From Symbiodinium natans (taxonomy: Eukaryota; Sar; Dinophyceae; Suessiales; Symbiodiniaceae): a stretch of DNA of 64,000 nucleotides. The first letter of the stretch is position 1; each line of letters begins with the position of its first letter. Both the position numbers and the translations under genes were made by a program. The stretch is from contig CAJNDS010002434.1 of assembly GCA_905221605.1 (NCBI GenBank), forward strand, positions 124,001 through 188,000, given 5' to 3'. Positions 53,057 to 64,000 of this stretch are shown in pieces. The notes beneath the pieces were generated by a model, which was not told the DNA's origin, did not search any database, and was given only the letters and a program-made list of their open reading frames with translations.

Positions 53057-53781
53057 TGACTGACTCAAGCGGAGGCCGAATGTCGGGACAAGTTCACGCT
53101 GCGCCGTCCGGGGCCGAAGCCTCCGCCCGACAACGAAGCGCCACACGGGCGTGATGGCTGCGGAGCAAGACTGGCACTTCTTGAAGGAGCTCTGCATGTA
53201 GGAGTCCGGCATCAGCGCCGGTCCGGACGGCGACGGCACGGGACGGCAGCTGGCTCCCAAACCCCGGTGGACTCCACAACAACTGGCACAAAACGAACCC
53301 CCTGCGTAGCGCAAACGTGGGCTGTTTGGAGGGATGCAGACGCCGCGAGCCAGCGAATCACAGGTGGTTGCTGGCAGTGGCCGTGCATCGTCAATCCTTT
53401 CGAGAGCGCCAACTGCGGCTGGGCCCAGAAGCAGCGTCAGCAGGGCCTCCGGCAAAGGCGCCGCCAGATTATGACTGGCCGAACCGCAATTGCAGCGAGC
53501 TGCTCAGCAAGGGACCTGCCGCGGGCCTGCTGCGCGCCAACCCACTCCCGAAAGCGGTGGAGCGAGGGAGACAATTGCACGGACGAGGCGAAAGCGCGTT
53601 CCACATGCCCGACAGCATTGGCCAGCTCCTGCACGGGCAGGAAGGGCCGTGCGAGTAGGGCAGCTACAGTATGGGGCCACCACCCGCCGATCACAGGATG
53701 CGCTTGCCCCACACGGTGGGCCACTGGGGAGAGTATGCCGGAAGCATCCGACAAGAGCGGCACGTAAAAGGCTTGTGTCAC
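53050..53781 (-). pseudogene. Minus-strand ORF remnants, possibly of a further retroelement
   Basis: Two minus-strand frames read in order: AHPVIGGWWPHTVAALLARPF with VGHVERAFASSVQLSPSLHR (53781-53437), then ALSKGLTMHGHCQQPP, AHVCATQGVRFVPVVVESTG and VWEPAAVP (53412-53212). The sequence is protein-like and continuous across one frameshift. I do not recognise a domain with certainty. Proximity to other elements suggests mobile-element origin. Confidence 0.3.
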
Positions 53782-53799
53782 TTTCAGTTCTGATCATGA

Positions 53800-54660
53800 C
53801 ACACGATCGTTCAAGGACCCGTCTCTCACTCCCATTCTCCCATTCTCCCACTCTCTCACATCCCATGCACGTACGGATTTCGCGTTGGTCCTCGACGGTC
53901 TAGCGTTGTGGTGATGTCATGTATGTGGGGTTGATGAAGTTTCACATGTGGAAACACTGAGTCAAAATCAAGCTGGACTCCTCCAATGCGTCGTTTGCGC
54001 CACAGTGCGAGTGCATTTCGTGTCGGTAAGCAAGCACGCAAAGTCGATCATGTTTTGTGTCGAGCAAGGTTAGGTGCTCCCTTTCCTGATGGCGAACGGG
54101 GAAAACCGAAGAAGCAATGGCCCCAGGTTCTTCCAGGTTCTGGACTGTGACAGATGCAGCGGGATTTCTGTTCGAAATGAGTACTTCGCTTTTGAACCGA
54201 TTTGGCAGCCGGGCAATGATTCCGTGTGCTTGTATCATCTCGCACGGGACAATGTGCTCCACAGCGAAAGGAACATAGGCTCAAGGCTTTGCGTTCCTTC
54301 GTTTCACTCTTTATTGGAATGGGCCAGGTCCTCAGGCAGTGCGGGGTGACGTGGCCTGCTGAATGTGCAACAGTGGTCAAATGGGGGATGCACGTCAGGC
54401 TGCTGCTTGCTGCTTCCGAATGGACGACAAGGTCGAAGCTTCAACTGGGCATCGTAATTTTTTTTCGACGGCTAAAGAAAAAAAGACGGCTGATACTGAT
54501 ACTTAGCGTGGGGGACGTGCATGTGGTGCTACGCCTTTGGTAGCGCTTGCGCTTGCGGCATAGCGGAAAGTGCTGGAAGGTTGGCCCAGTAACATTGGAT
54601 GGTAAACACGAGGTGCGGGAGTGTGAACAAGGGCTCCACAATCACTTTCGCCAAGCATCG
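53800..54660. other. No supported gene
   Basis: Short ORFs only; includes a CCCATTCTCCCATTCTCCCA mini-repeat near 53830. Confidence 0.45.
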
Positions 54661-54670
54661 TGTGGTTGCA

Positions 54671-57600
54671 GGTGGCCGCGCTTATCCGCAGCCGGTTTTT
54701 GCAGCACTTGAAGGATGCAGGTGGTGGAAGCGTTTTGCGGGGCTGGAGGCATCGGCTGCGTGCGGGGGTCATCATCTGCAGATTCCAAAAGGACCGGAGC
54801 CATGCCGTGTATGACCATGCAGGAGCTCCTTGGATCCGGATTTCCATCAACGAGCTGCTAGACAGGAAAAGGGTCCAGGGGCAGGATGTGGATGTGCGCA
54901 CCATCTCACTTCTGGGACTTTCCAGGATGTTTGCAAAATGGTGCTCGCTGCGAACCTTGAGGGCGGAGAGGCAGGCTGATGCCGGAATGATGGGCTGGAG
55001 CGGGTGTGTATTGTCATGTCCCCATGGCTGGCAGGCAGCAGCGCATGTGCTCCTGACGCAGTTCGGAACCTGTGAATCTTTATCGCTGGTCGAGATCGCG
55101 CCCGAGGTGAGGGCCTTTGTTCTCGCATCATGAGCCTAATGAGAAGACACAGACGAGACATGATGATTGCAATGTATGGTTTCGGGCTCCCGGGCCCTAC
55201 CCCCCCCATTCCCGAAAAAGTATCCCGCCCCCGCACCATGGTATCCCGCCCCCAAACCCCTGTGCCTTAAGCCTCACACTCTTTTCCTAAACCGTAAACC
55301 TTGAACCCTAAACGCCAACCCCCCATTCTTAAACCCTAAACCCTAACCCCCCCACCACACCCACACCACAGGGGGCGGAGGGGGGGCAAGCCGGTCTCTA
55401 AAACCTTCAACCCCAAATCCTAACCCCAACACCCCAATCACACCGGGGCCTAAACGTGAGCCCGAAACCCTAAACCCTAAACCTTAAACGCTAAACCCTA
55501 AGCCCCCAACCACACCACAGGGGGGGAGCGCCATGGGGGGTAGGGGAGGGGGGGGGTGGCAGCCTGTATGCGACAAGCGCTGGTCGGCCAAGGCAGGTGT
55601 TTTGGTGTGCCGTTTCCGTCGTTTCCTTGCCCAGTTTGGCAACATCAGGCCATGTTTTACTTGTGTCCACGGAGAAGATTGTGTGCATGTGCTTTCAAGT
55701 GTCATGCCGGCCACTTGCCAGGAAATTTCTCGAAGATATGCAAGCTGCCGGCAACATGGAGCTCAGCTTCGACGGCTTTGCTGCACTTTGTCGGAGGACG
55801 GGGTTGCAGGCAGTTGCCCTCATGACAAAAAGCCCAAAAAGCAGCCGCCCACCAGGCACGGCTTCGACCCGGGAGCCCATGATTTGCGGGACCTCTTCAG
55901 CCGAAACCCTACAGAGTGCTCGGGTTAAGACTTGTGAGAACTTTGGAATCGTGTTGTGCTGCATGTGTTTCATCCCCCGTTCACCAATGCTATGGTTGCC
56001 AGGCCTTTGCAGCAAGGGAAAAGACCATCTGTCACCAGAGGATTTCTTGTTCTTGGAGACGGATGAGAACGTGCGGCAGTTCCCTGGTCTGAAACAGCAC
56101 AGAAAGACAAGAAACACATCTGTGATGTTTGTGGCCTTTGTATGCGGAGGGAGTTCGTTCAGAGAAAACCCAGTGCCAGCTTGTGAAGAAGACCGACAGG
56201 TGTCAAGAGAGCTCGTAGAGGGCCCCAAGTGCCGCATCTAAAGCTTTGGTACAGTGCCATTGACCGTAATAATGCCCAAAGATCATACCTCGGATGCCAT
56301 GTACTTGCTTCAGTCGCACTAGTAATGTAAAAGCTGCTTGGACTTCATGGCTCAGGCAAGAGATCACCAGACAAAGCCAGCTGAAGTTCACCAAGCAGGA
56401 CGCAATACTTTGCCGGCGAGGGTTGATGTGCAAATAGCTCGAACCAGTCCGCCGGGAGTGGTTTGATCAGATTGGATGGATTCTGAAGAGGATGTGCACC
56501 ACGCCTTCCTGGCAGAAGCTTACAAGGAAGACCGCGGCAAGCCTGCCACGTTTGTTGGAATTTATGCCATTATTGTTCCGGCATGTGCTGTCGACCTTTT
56601 AGGACGCAGCGTGTCAAATCGCCACAGACTGGCCCCGCGCCCCTGGCATGATCGTGCCTTCGAGACGCTGCCGCAGGCCGGAGATGAAAGCTCAGTTCGG
56701 ATACGCACCCCTTGACATGAGTGGATCTCGGCTTCATCAGGTAATTTCTCGCAGAAACCAGTCTTGGTTCCACGAGAAGAAAAGCAAGAATGCAGAGGCA
56801 AGATGGTACAGGTTGTGGTTGATGTGGGCCCAAAAGTCCTGTGCAGTGAGCCGGGACAGGAAGAGAAGGGATGAGAAGGGCAGCTTTTGTGTTTGCGCCT
56901 TTTTTTTTGGGCTGTGACATGGAGCCTTTTCAGACGGTATGCGTTTTGCATGGTGCAATATGCAGGAGTGGACAGTCATGTAGACAGACATGCACACAAT
57001 CCTATACTTGGTCCCGCCTTGATCTTGCCAATGCTGCTAGGCTCGGCAGCAGTTCTTGAAGTACATTCGAAGGAACTACGGATCAGAGGCTTTGGTGTGA
57101 GTGTTGCAGATAGCAGGCAGATGTGCATGCTTCATTGAGCGTCACCAGGTGCGCGCTTGGAGACGGGCATTGGACCCTGATGCACCTTGCCACAAGCCAG
57201 TCGGGTGAAGATCTTGGAGTTGGATCGCTTCAGATGCTTGCCCAGGCGACATTCCAACTCACGCTGACGACCTTCAAGACGGAGCCTCAGTCATAGCATT
57301 TGGATACTATGCCGGAAATGTACGGCACGGTGGGGCGGAGGGCCACTTCCCGTGGCAAGTTTGACCCTGGCAGTGATGTCAGCGCCGCAAGCCAGAGCAA
57401 GTCTTGGCGTGGCCACTTGCGAGGCGATGGTTTCGCAATGAGACGAACCTCCGTATGATTCTCAGTGCCGAATTTGGTCACGGAAGAGAAACCGATGTAA
57501 CTTGACAGCCCTGGTGTTGTGCGAACTTTCTAGGCGAGAGCATCGACTTGCAGACGCTTTGGCGCTCCCTCGACCGGGTGGGATGCTGCAGTGGTACGTT

Positions 57601-60600
57601 CCACTATATAGTGATAACAGAGCAATTGTTCTTGCATGTCACTTCTTGACTCTCTATTTGCAGATTTATCCACTAAGTAAGTATCATTCACATACATGAC
57701 AATTTGCTGATAATACTCAAACAAGAAAAGTAGCCCGGACTTGGGAACGTGCGGAGAAACGAGCTGCAGGATGATTTTGCTTCAAAGCTCGGCGTCACAT
57801 ACTTGAAGGCTAAGCTTTTGAAGGTCCTCGAGCTTCATCCAAAGTACCAAGAACCAACCCTTGACATCGCCCTGGGTAAGGCCTTGGTCCGACCACTGCT
57901 AAAGAAGAGCCAGAAGTTTCAGTAGAAGCCGGGGCTATGCTACCCAACGGAGCAGATGCCCTGAACTCACCACCATAAAGGCCAACAGCCGACACAGTGC
58001 AAGCCCCGACACCTGAAGTAGGCCCAACCTAGTAGTACCTAGTATGCTTTCGAGGACATTTGTGCTTTGCTGAGTGCCCACCTGAGCACAATGATGTATT
58101 TAGGTGCACGAGTAGTAAATTTAAAGATAATGCACTGCCATACGCAATTGCTCTGCTAAAGCACTTTCTCGGCCATTCCACGCATGAATGCCACCAACCC
58201 TCCATCCCAAGATTCATTCCTGGCGTTCCCGTGCTCCTGGTCCTGCAGGATGGCAGCGGCTGCCTGGGGATGGAGGCTTCCCCGTGTCTGCCGCCAGACC
58301 ACAAAGTCGCCAGTGAAAGATGTGCCACAGGAACTTGCGCCGCAGTCAGCTGCCACATTGGGCTGCTTTAGAAAATGGCTCCGAGGCGTAGCGGCATGTA
58401 GGGGCGTAGGAAGGGTTCTGTCCGTGTGTTGTCCAAGCAAGCTCTAGGCAGACTGGGCTCGTGTGCTTCTGCCTGGGAGCATGAGGCGGCTACGCAGTTG
58501 CAGTTGAATCTGTTGTTTTGTTGAGGATGTGGAGTTCAGGGACATGATGAGCTTTTTTGAGCTGGCCTGGCGCCCTGCGGAGCCAAGGTTTCTGATGCCT
58601 TCTCCAACTTACACGCCGAGGGCTCCTGGGTGTCAAGGCCCCACTGTGCGGGTGCTACTTTGGGGATCTTTGGGGGGCATTTCATGGCATTTCTTCCCCG
58701 CCTGTGCTCGACAGAACCAAATTGCTCATCAATGCCTTCGCAAAGGACCTTGGGGCTCATCATAGGTGTTCCATGTCCGCTGTTTGAGTCGATTGGCTTT
58801 ACCCGCAGCACGTGAAGGCCATCAAGCAAATTGGTTGGCGACCGATTCTGGATCAGCAAACGCGTTTGGCGCTGCTTGCTTCGTCAGAGACTAAGCTGGG
58901 CGAATGGCGCTTTATGCTTCCTGCAGAGGGCGTCAGTTCTCAACAAGGAGGGTAGAAATCGCGCTCATGCCTTTGAGAAGGTTGGACTACTTTGGCTGCG
59001 GCTTCCTGTCGCGATCAGATCTGGAATGGCTGGATGCCTGGGAGCCACCTGAGTGGCTTTATTCCGAGCCAGATGGTGAAGCATGGGCACCAGCCTCTGG
59101 TTCACTAAGTGTTTGCGTATCGTTGAGCTCAACCTCATGGCAAGGTGCAACTCCGCCGGCTGATCATGGGGCGCAGCTTGGCAGTGTACTCCATGTACTT
59201 CTTGTTCATCTCTGTTTTCTATGCAGCTGTGCAGCTGTGCAGCTGTGCAGCTGTGCACAGGATACGAACATCCCTTGGCTGCTTGGCGGGGCCTCCTGGA
59301 CAGGGACGCCGCGGGCCCAGAGACAAGCGCAAGCCCTTCGACTCCAGCGTGCCACTTTCGCAATTTCTCTCCCAAAGGACTCCAACAGTGTATCTTGGAG
59401 CGAGTTCAAGGAGCTATGATGTGGGTTTCTATTGCATCTGGTGCCTGGTGTTGTGATGCATCCTGTCAGGAGGCTTGTCGGAGGGTTGGCTTTCAAGGCG
59501 AGCCAGTGTAACAGTGCAATCGGGCATCCATACCATGTGCTTATCTTCAAGGCAACATCGGTGGAGCGTGGAGAACTTTGGACGACGATCTGTCAGGCTC
59601 GACGAAGATGAGTTTGCGTGATGTGCGTTCCCTTGTACGGGCCATCAAGGCTTTCTTCAGCAGCAAGCTGCGAGGTACCATCACCCTCCGGGAATTCGAT
59701 GCAGCTAGCGCGAAGATCTTGACATCGTTCAAGGCACCAGAGTTCGCAGCAAACGGCCCAAGAAGCTCCAGCTGCCTTTCAGGCTTGGTGTGATTTGCAC
59801 TACGGGTCCTTCGAGCATTTGTTCAAGCCCGAGACTCAAATTAAGTGATGTCGAGGGTGATGGGAGGGTTTTTTGTCAATTTTGTTTCTCTGGACGTTCA
59901 TTAGGAGGTGTGTCGTTGAGGTCGTTGAGAGGTTGAGGTGTCTTGCGTCCTTGCCGATCTACGCGGCACGTGTCAGCATTGGGGGCCCGTGGCATGTATT
60001 CGCATGAGTGTATTCGCTATCTTGTTCTGATGCATGGGTTGGGGTGCGGGTCTCCAGGTCGATGGACAAGGCCTGGCCGCAGAGTTGTAGTGATGATTTT
60101 GTGAGTGAAGTGAGTGTAATGTTGGCTTTGCTTTCCCGATCTCGTGTAGTCCCCCGAAGGACCGAAGTGGCGGAGTTTCGTCCTGTGGCTTAAGAGACCT
60201 GAAGTTCTCTGTTTGGTGCAGCGGCCGGTGTACCGGCGTGTTGCTGCGGCATGCTGCAGCTGCGGTGCGCTTTTGTTGCTCTCAACAGGTTTTCGGAGTT
60301 GCGACGTGCCTGCAGAAATGGTGGCTGGAAAGGCCAAGCACTGTCCAATGCCTGTAGGGCACAGAAGACATCACTGCCACTCACGCAGGCAACGTGCACG
60401 TGCTGTTCAAGTGCCTCGATGTGGATAATTATGGAGACGGCCAGCGAACCATCGAGTTGGAAGAGCTGCACATTGGCTGCAGATGTTCGGGTACTGTTGC
60501 TGCGGGGAGTGTGCCTCTGGCAAAGCTCTGCCTCGGGAGCAAAGTGCAAGTTCTGCGAAACTTGAGTAGCTATTTCATGGGTCCGGTGCACGCCAATGCA

Positions 60601-60756
60601 AAGCTACATGCTTATGACTGGCCATGAATGCGTTCTCTGAGAAGGCAGTTTCTGGATTCCTGGGATCCACTGGAAGATGAGCCCCTGGAGGCATCGGACG
60701 CGCTGTCAGCAAAATGGAAGTCGCAACAGCAGTGCTGGCAGGAGCACCTAAACCAG
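54671..60756 (+). CDS. Many-exon protein of EF-hand-like repeats (calcium-binding type)
   Basis: Predicted calcium-responsive protein. Exons well resolved by frame and domain continuity: 59378-59410, 59470-59497, 59552-59596, 59675-59733, 59783-59827, 60289-60332, 60389-60467 and 60645-60756. Joining 59552-59596 to 59675-59733 gives a canonical EF loop DDDLSGTITLRE (acidic at 1, 3 and 12, Gly 6, Ile 8). The pair 60289/60389 gives FSELRRACRNGGW then CLDVDNYGDGQRTIELEEL, a longer variant loop. 60645 onwards gives FLDSWDPLEDEPLEASDALS. Likely upstream exons (edges approximate): 54671-54765 (GGGSVLRGWRHRL), 54821-54859 (WIRISINELL), 54929 on (DVCKMVLAANLEG), 55036 on (SLSLVEIAPEV), 55722-55805 (GNMELSFDGFAALCRRTG), 56004-56108 (KDHLSPEDFLFLE), 57050-57180 (QFLKYIRRNYGSEAL, RAWRRALDPDA), 58524-58590 and 58965-59100 (FLSRSDLEWLDAWEPPEW). 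The part 59828-60288, the start and the true end are unresolved. Confidence 0.65.
55262..55512 (+). repeat. Telomere-like CCCTAAA arrays inside the EF-hand-like gene
   Basis: Several runs of AAACCCTAAACCCTAA mixed with C-rich spacers (AACCCCCCCACC). It lies between predicted exons, so it would be intronic. Clearly longer than the tract at 4.3 kb. Confidence 0.7.
59223..59258 (+). repeat. 8-bp tandem repeat (GCAGCTGT)n
   Basis: Four and a half perfect units of GCAGCTGT, each with the palindrome CAGCTG, inside an intron of the EF-hand-like gene. Confidence 0.85.
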
Positions 60757-60759
60757 GCA

Positions 60760-63700
60760 GGGGAACACCTTGTTTTCTGCATTCCTACATGACAAGTGAT
60801 GCGATTGCAAATCTGAACAGGCAGACGAAACGGCGCTCCTTAGCTGTTTTTTTATTAGTTCCGCTGGCCCTAGGCTCGAAGCAGCTCAAAGCCATTCGAA
60901 GCCGAAATTTGTTTTCTTGGGCTCTGCCATTCTCTGCTGCTTGTCTGAGGCGAATGCCCGCTCGCAGATCGCAGCTCTCGCAGTCGTCTCCAGCCGCTGC
61001 ATTTGCAGCATGTTGCAGTGCACGATGCAATGGGAAGGACTTGCACTGTTGAGGGTGCGCTTGTGTGCTGGTACAAGATTCTGCAAGTTGCTAAGGTGTT
61101 GCCCAAGCTCGTCTGAGACTGTTGAGGGGCCAACCGATCTTGACCGAGCGATCTGCTACATCGCAGCTCAGCAGCTGCCAGATGGACAGCGAGTCCAGGA
61201 CGCGCATCTGCGTTCCAGTTTCATTGGTGTGTTTCGTGTAGTTTCACCTGCGGACAAAAAAAGTTCACATATCGGGCCTACTCGGCCTTGTTTTGCGCGT
61301 AGCCGGCGTAGTCTGAGTGTGCGGAATATGCTGCAGACTGCTGCAGTATCGGAGCTTAGGTTTAGTGTCAGCACCGCCAAAGCCGGCAGCGAGGATGCCC
61401 GGAGGATCTTTCGCCTCTGCGGCGCTCAGTGGGCCTTGCGCAGTTGTGCTCGCCTGGCTCAAAGCATGAGCGTGCAGCTGTGCCAGGCTCCTAGATGGAC
61501 GGCCCAGAGCAGATGTCGAGTCAGATCCCAAGCTTTTCTTTGCTAACGAGTAGCTCTCAGTTGCTGAGCTAGTCGCAGTTTCGCGTTTCATGTTGCTGTT
61601 GCTGCTACGCATTGGGTTGATGCTGTTGTTGATCACTTAGAAGTGATGATGAAGTATCTGATACCAGGGAATCATGTGAGGGATGAGGTGATGTCTCTAA
61701 AGGGTGTGTATTCATGGCGGCTCGGGTTTTCTACCAAGCACGAAAAGAGTCGAACCGCAACCTGCATGGAACCCCTGAAAGACCCCAAAGCACAGTCACA
61801 ATCCCTGAGCCCCTGAACCTAAGAGAAGGGACACAGGAACCACAACCCACAAAAGAGGATCAAGGGGGCAACCCCAGACAGCAAAACACCCATTCACCCC
61901 GACTCATCGCACATTGCTTCGCAGATGGAAGCGAAGCTTTACTGTGGCATGCAAAAAAGGTTTGGGGAGATTTTTTAGTGCATAACCAGCAGTTGCACTT
62001 GCTTCCCGCACACATGTCAAAATCCATTTCTTCGATGGTTGCTTCCTCACATTGCGCCGTTGCGACCTGCCGTGCGTACAGCTTCAAGAGCGGATGTTAC
62101 TTCGGAGTCGGAAGCAAGCAAAGCTCCTCTCAGTCCGTGAAGGTACATGGCGTGGAGGGTCCAAGCCAACCGGCACACACAAGAGGTCCTGTAGAATGCC
62201 GCGGTCCGCCAAGAAACTGCCTGGGCACCTGGAATGCGTGCAAGTCTGGAGCAAAGGGGGAGCTCCTGCGGAGTCAGGAACCGGGTGCTTATAGCACCCA
62301 TGCTATTCCGAAGAATTTTGCGCTCGTGTTAGGACTGACGGGTGGCGCTTTGATCCCGTGTCGCCGACAACGTTCGGGTAAGCTCGTGGCAGAGCGGTCG
62401 AACCCGCTCTGCACCGTGGCCCTCATGCGGAAGGAGCCCTAACCCAGCTCCGGTTGCTCCCTACATGATATTGTCTAGGATTTGGGATGTTTTTTGGGTT
62501 ACTGGTTCAGAGTGCCGGTCTCGGAACATGCTTCAAGAAGAGGTCTGGCCTTAGGGTGCATGTGCAGGCAGCAAGCCCAGTTTCAAAAGGTGCTTGCAAG
62601 CTGACAGGGAACTCAGCAAAAGGTTGGGTTCATGGCTAACCAGGAAGTGAGAACTGCTGGAGCCAAAGAACTACGTTCAGTTTTCTCAAGCCGCGAGACC
62701 ACATCGAGAACCACAAGTAACCGAGGCAGTTGCGAACGCTGCTTTGTAATCGCTGCGTCGGGAAGGACGAGGCCCTTTCTGTGAAGGTTTTGTGTTGCGG
62801 CTGCATGCGGCCGCAGTCCCCTCTCCCACGTCTCGTGAGGCAGATACCACGGACATCTGTGCCAACTGGGCAAGGGCAGCGGCCCCTTTGGGCGAGCCAC
62901 TTTCCATGTCTCTGACGGATGCAACGCCCATCCAGAAGGCTGATCCCAGTACCATCTGCAACTATCTTATGCTCATGAGCGTAGTTCGTCTTCGTGCATT
63001 GAGGAAGCCTATATATGCGCAAATTCTTGTTGTGCATTCCGCTTCGAGGTGAAGTGATGCAAGCTAGCCGGTTTCACTACTTCACCTCAAGGGTTGTGTA
63101 AGCTGATGTCACGTGCGATTTGGTGCGGGCAGGCACCACAAGATGTGGCAACACAAGCTGTCACACCGAAGAGCTCACCCGCCCCTAAGGCTGCTGCCAA
63201 AGAGGCTCGGGGCATTCACGCTTTCTAAAAACCGGGCCACGAATTCAGCAAGTGTGATGGGCAGGCAGAGCCGGCTCAACCGGCGCTGAAAGTAGAAGAC
63301 TTGGAGGCATCTTTAACATGCCAAGCGCTACTGTATCTGCTGTGTTCAATGCGACGAGAATTTCACCGCATCATATTCGCATTCGCAACTGTGGGTTGCT
63401 TGTCCTTCCAAGCCCTTATCTGAACGACATGCCGACCAAGCCCATGCTCATGTATGCGCCCGACGGTTAGGATGCGCCTCCTGAGAGTGCAGCGCATCAG
63501 AAGGCAGGAGCAGCATGTGATCATGGCATGCTGGAAGGCAGTAAAGCTTTTAGATCACTTAAATTACTCAATCTCCTCCAACTTCTGGGGTGTAAAGGCC
63601 CCCAAGCAAGTACGAAACAAAGGAACGTAAACAGCCGAGGACAGAGCAGAACCGCAGCAGGAAAGACCTGCAGCCTTGCAACACGAACAAGGGCGGGGGG

Positions 63701-64000
63701 TGCGCAACAGAAACTGGAGCCGGAACCAAGCCTCGAACAGTTTTTTTGCGTTTTAGGGTGAACAGGAGGGTTAAAAGGATTTCAGAGTTTTGGGGTGTCA
63801 AAGTATCTTGCCGTACCTCCACAGGCAGTGGGGCGTGAAGCTACTAGTTGCACCTGTGATTCCAGACGCACTTTAGATTCGTGTAGAGCCCGCATGCGCA
63901 AAGGGCTTTTCGGGTTTAGGGTTTGACCTTCCTCATCCATGTCAAAAGCACGCGCTCCTGGTTACACCTACCCTAACCCCAAATGATATTCAAAGTGGTG
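60760..64000. other. No resolved gene; possible 3' continuation of the EF-hand-like gene
   Basis: A plus-strand open frame (60917-61546) contains the helical-looking RAICYIAAQQLPDGQRVQDA near 61.15 kb but no EF loop. Other frames are short. A short TTTAGGG-like word pair sits at 63915-63930. I cannot place further exons with confidence. Confidence 0.4.

Noticed and set aside
57530-57930. Copia-like words near 57.6-57.9 kb (YVNDTYLVDK on minus; KLGVTYLKAKLLKVLEL on plus)
   Set aside because: Short, on opposite strands, with no neighbouring domain order to support an element.

Overview
The window looks like nuclear DNA of a dinoflagellate, probably close to Symbiodiniaceae. Six lines of evidence agree. 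(1) Introns resolved by protein reading frame mostly use GC or GA donors, and the next exon always begins with G after the acceptor AG. (2) A gene at 15.4-17.0 kb encodes a bipartite plastid leader with an FVP motif. (3) Partial matches to the dinoflagellate spliced leader lie upstream of two genes. (4) TTTAGGG-type telomere-like tracts occur inside the sequence. (5) Genes are sparse among decayed LINE-like and Ty1/copia-like elements. (6) Minisatellites are abundant. No rRNA, tRNA, CRISPR array or bacterial operon was seen.

Layout. 0-5.4 kb: no recognisable gene. 5.4-14.3 kb: a graveyard of non-LTR retroelement pieces on both strands, mixed with 42-bp and 72/73-bp minisatellites. 15.4-20.4 kb: two minus-strand genes in tandem, a seven-finger CCCH zinc-finger protein (17.1-20.4 kb) followed 144 bp later by a plastid-type protein with two Tudor-like and three S1 domains (15.4-17.0 kb). 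21.9-29 kb: repeats, with an unrecognised 263-codon ORF. 30.7-30.95 kb: a small foldback element. 34.2-37.3 kb: a decayed Ty1/copia element whose RNase H is followed by an extra domain, a small membrane ORF and a Cys/His tail ORF. 37.3-39.1 kb: an AT-rich segment without genes. 42.2-48.5 kb: dense repeats, including a run of about 215 bp of C-tracts. 50.0-53.1 kb: two fused non-LTR families. 54.7-60.8 kb: a plus-strand, many-exon gene of EF-hand-like repeats. 60.8-64 kb: no gene resolved.

Function. The CCCH and S1/Tudor genes share orientation and close spacing, as in dinoflagellate unidirectional gene arrays. One is a predicted RNA-binding regulator and the other a predicted plastid RNA or translation factor. 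The EF-hand-like gene is a likely calcium-responsive protein. The rest is mobile-element debris and simple or tandem repeats. Exon joins were made by hand from reading frame and domain continuity; no transcript or database search was available.
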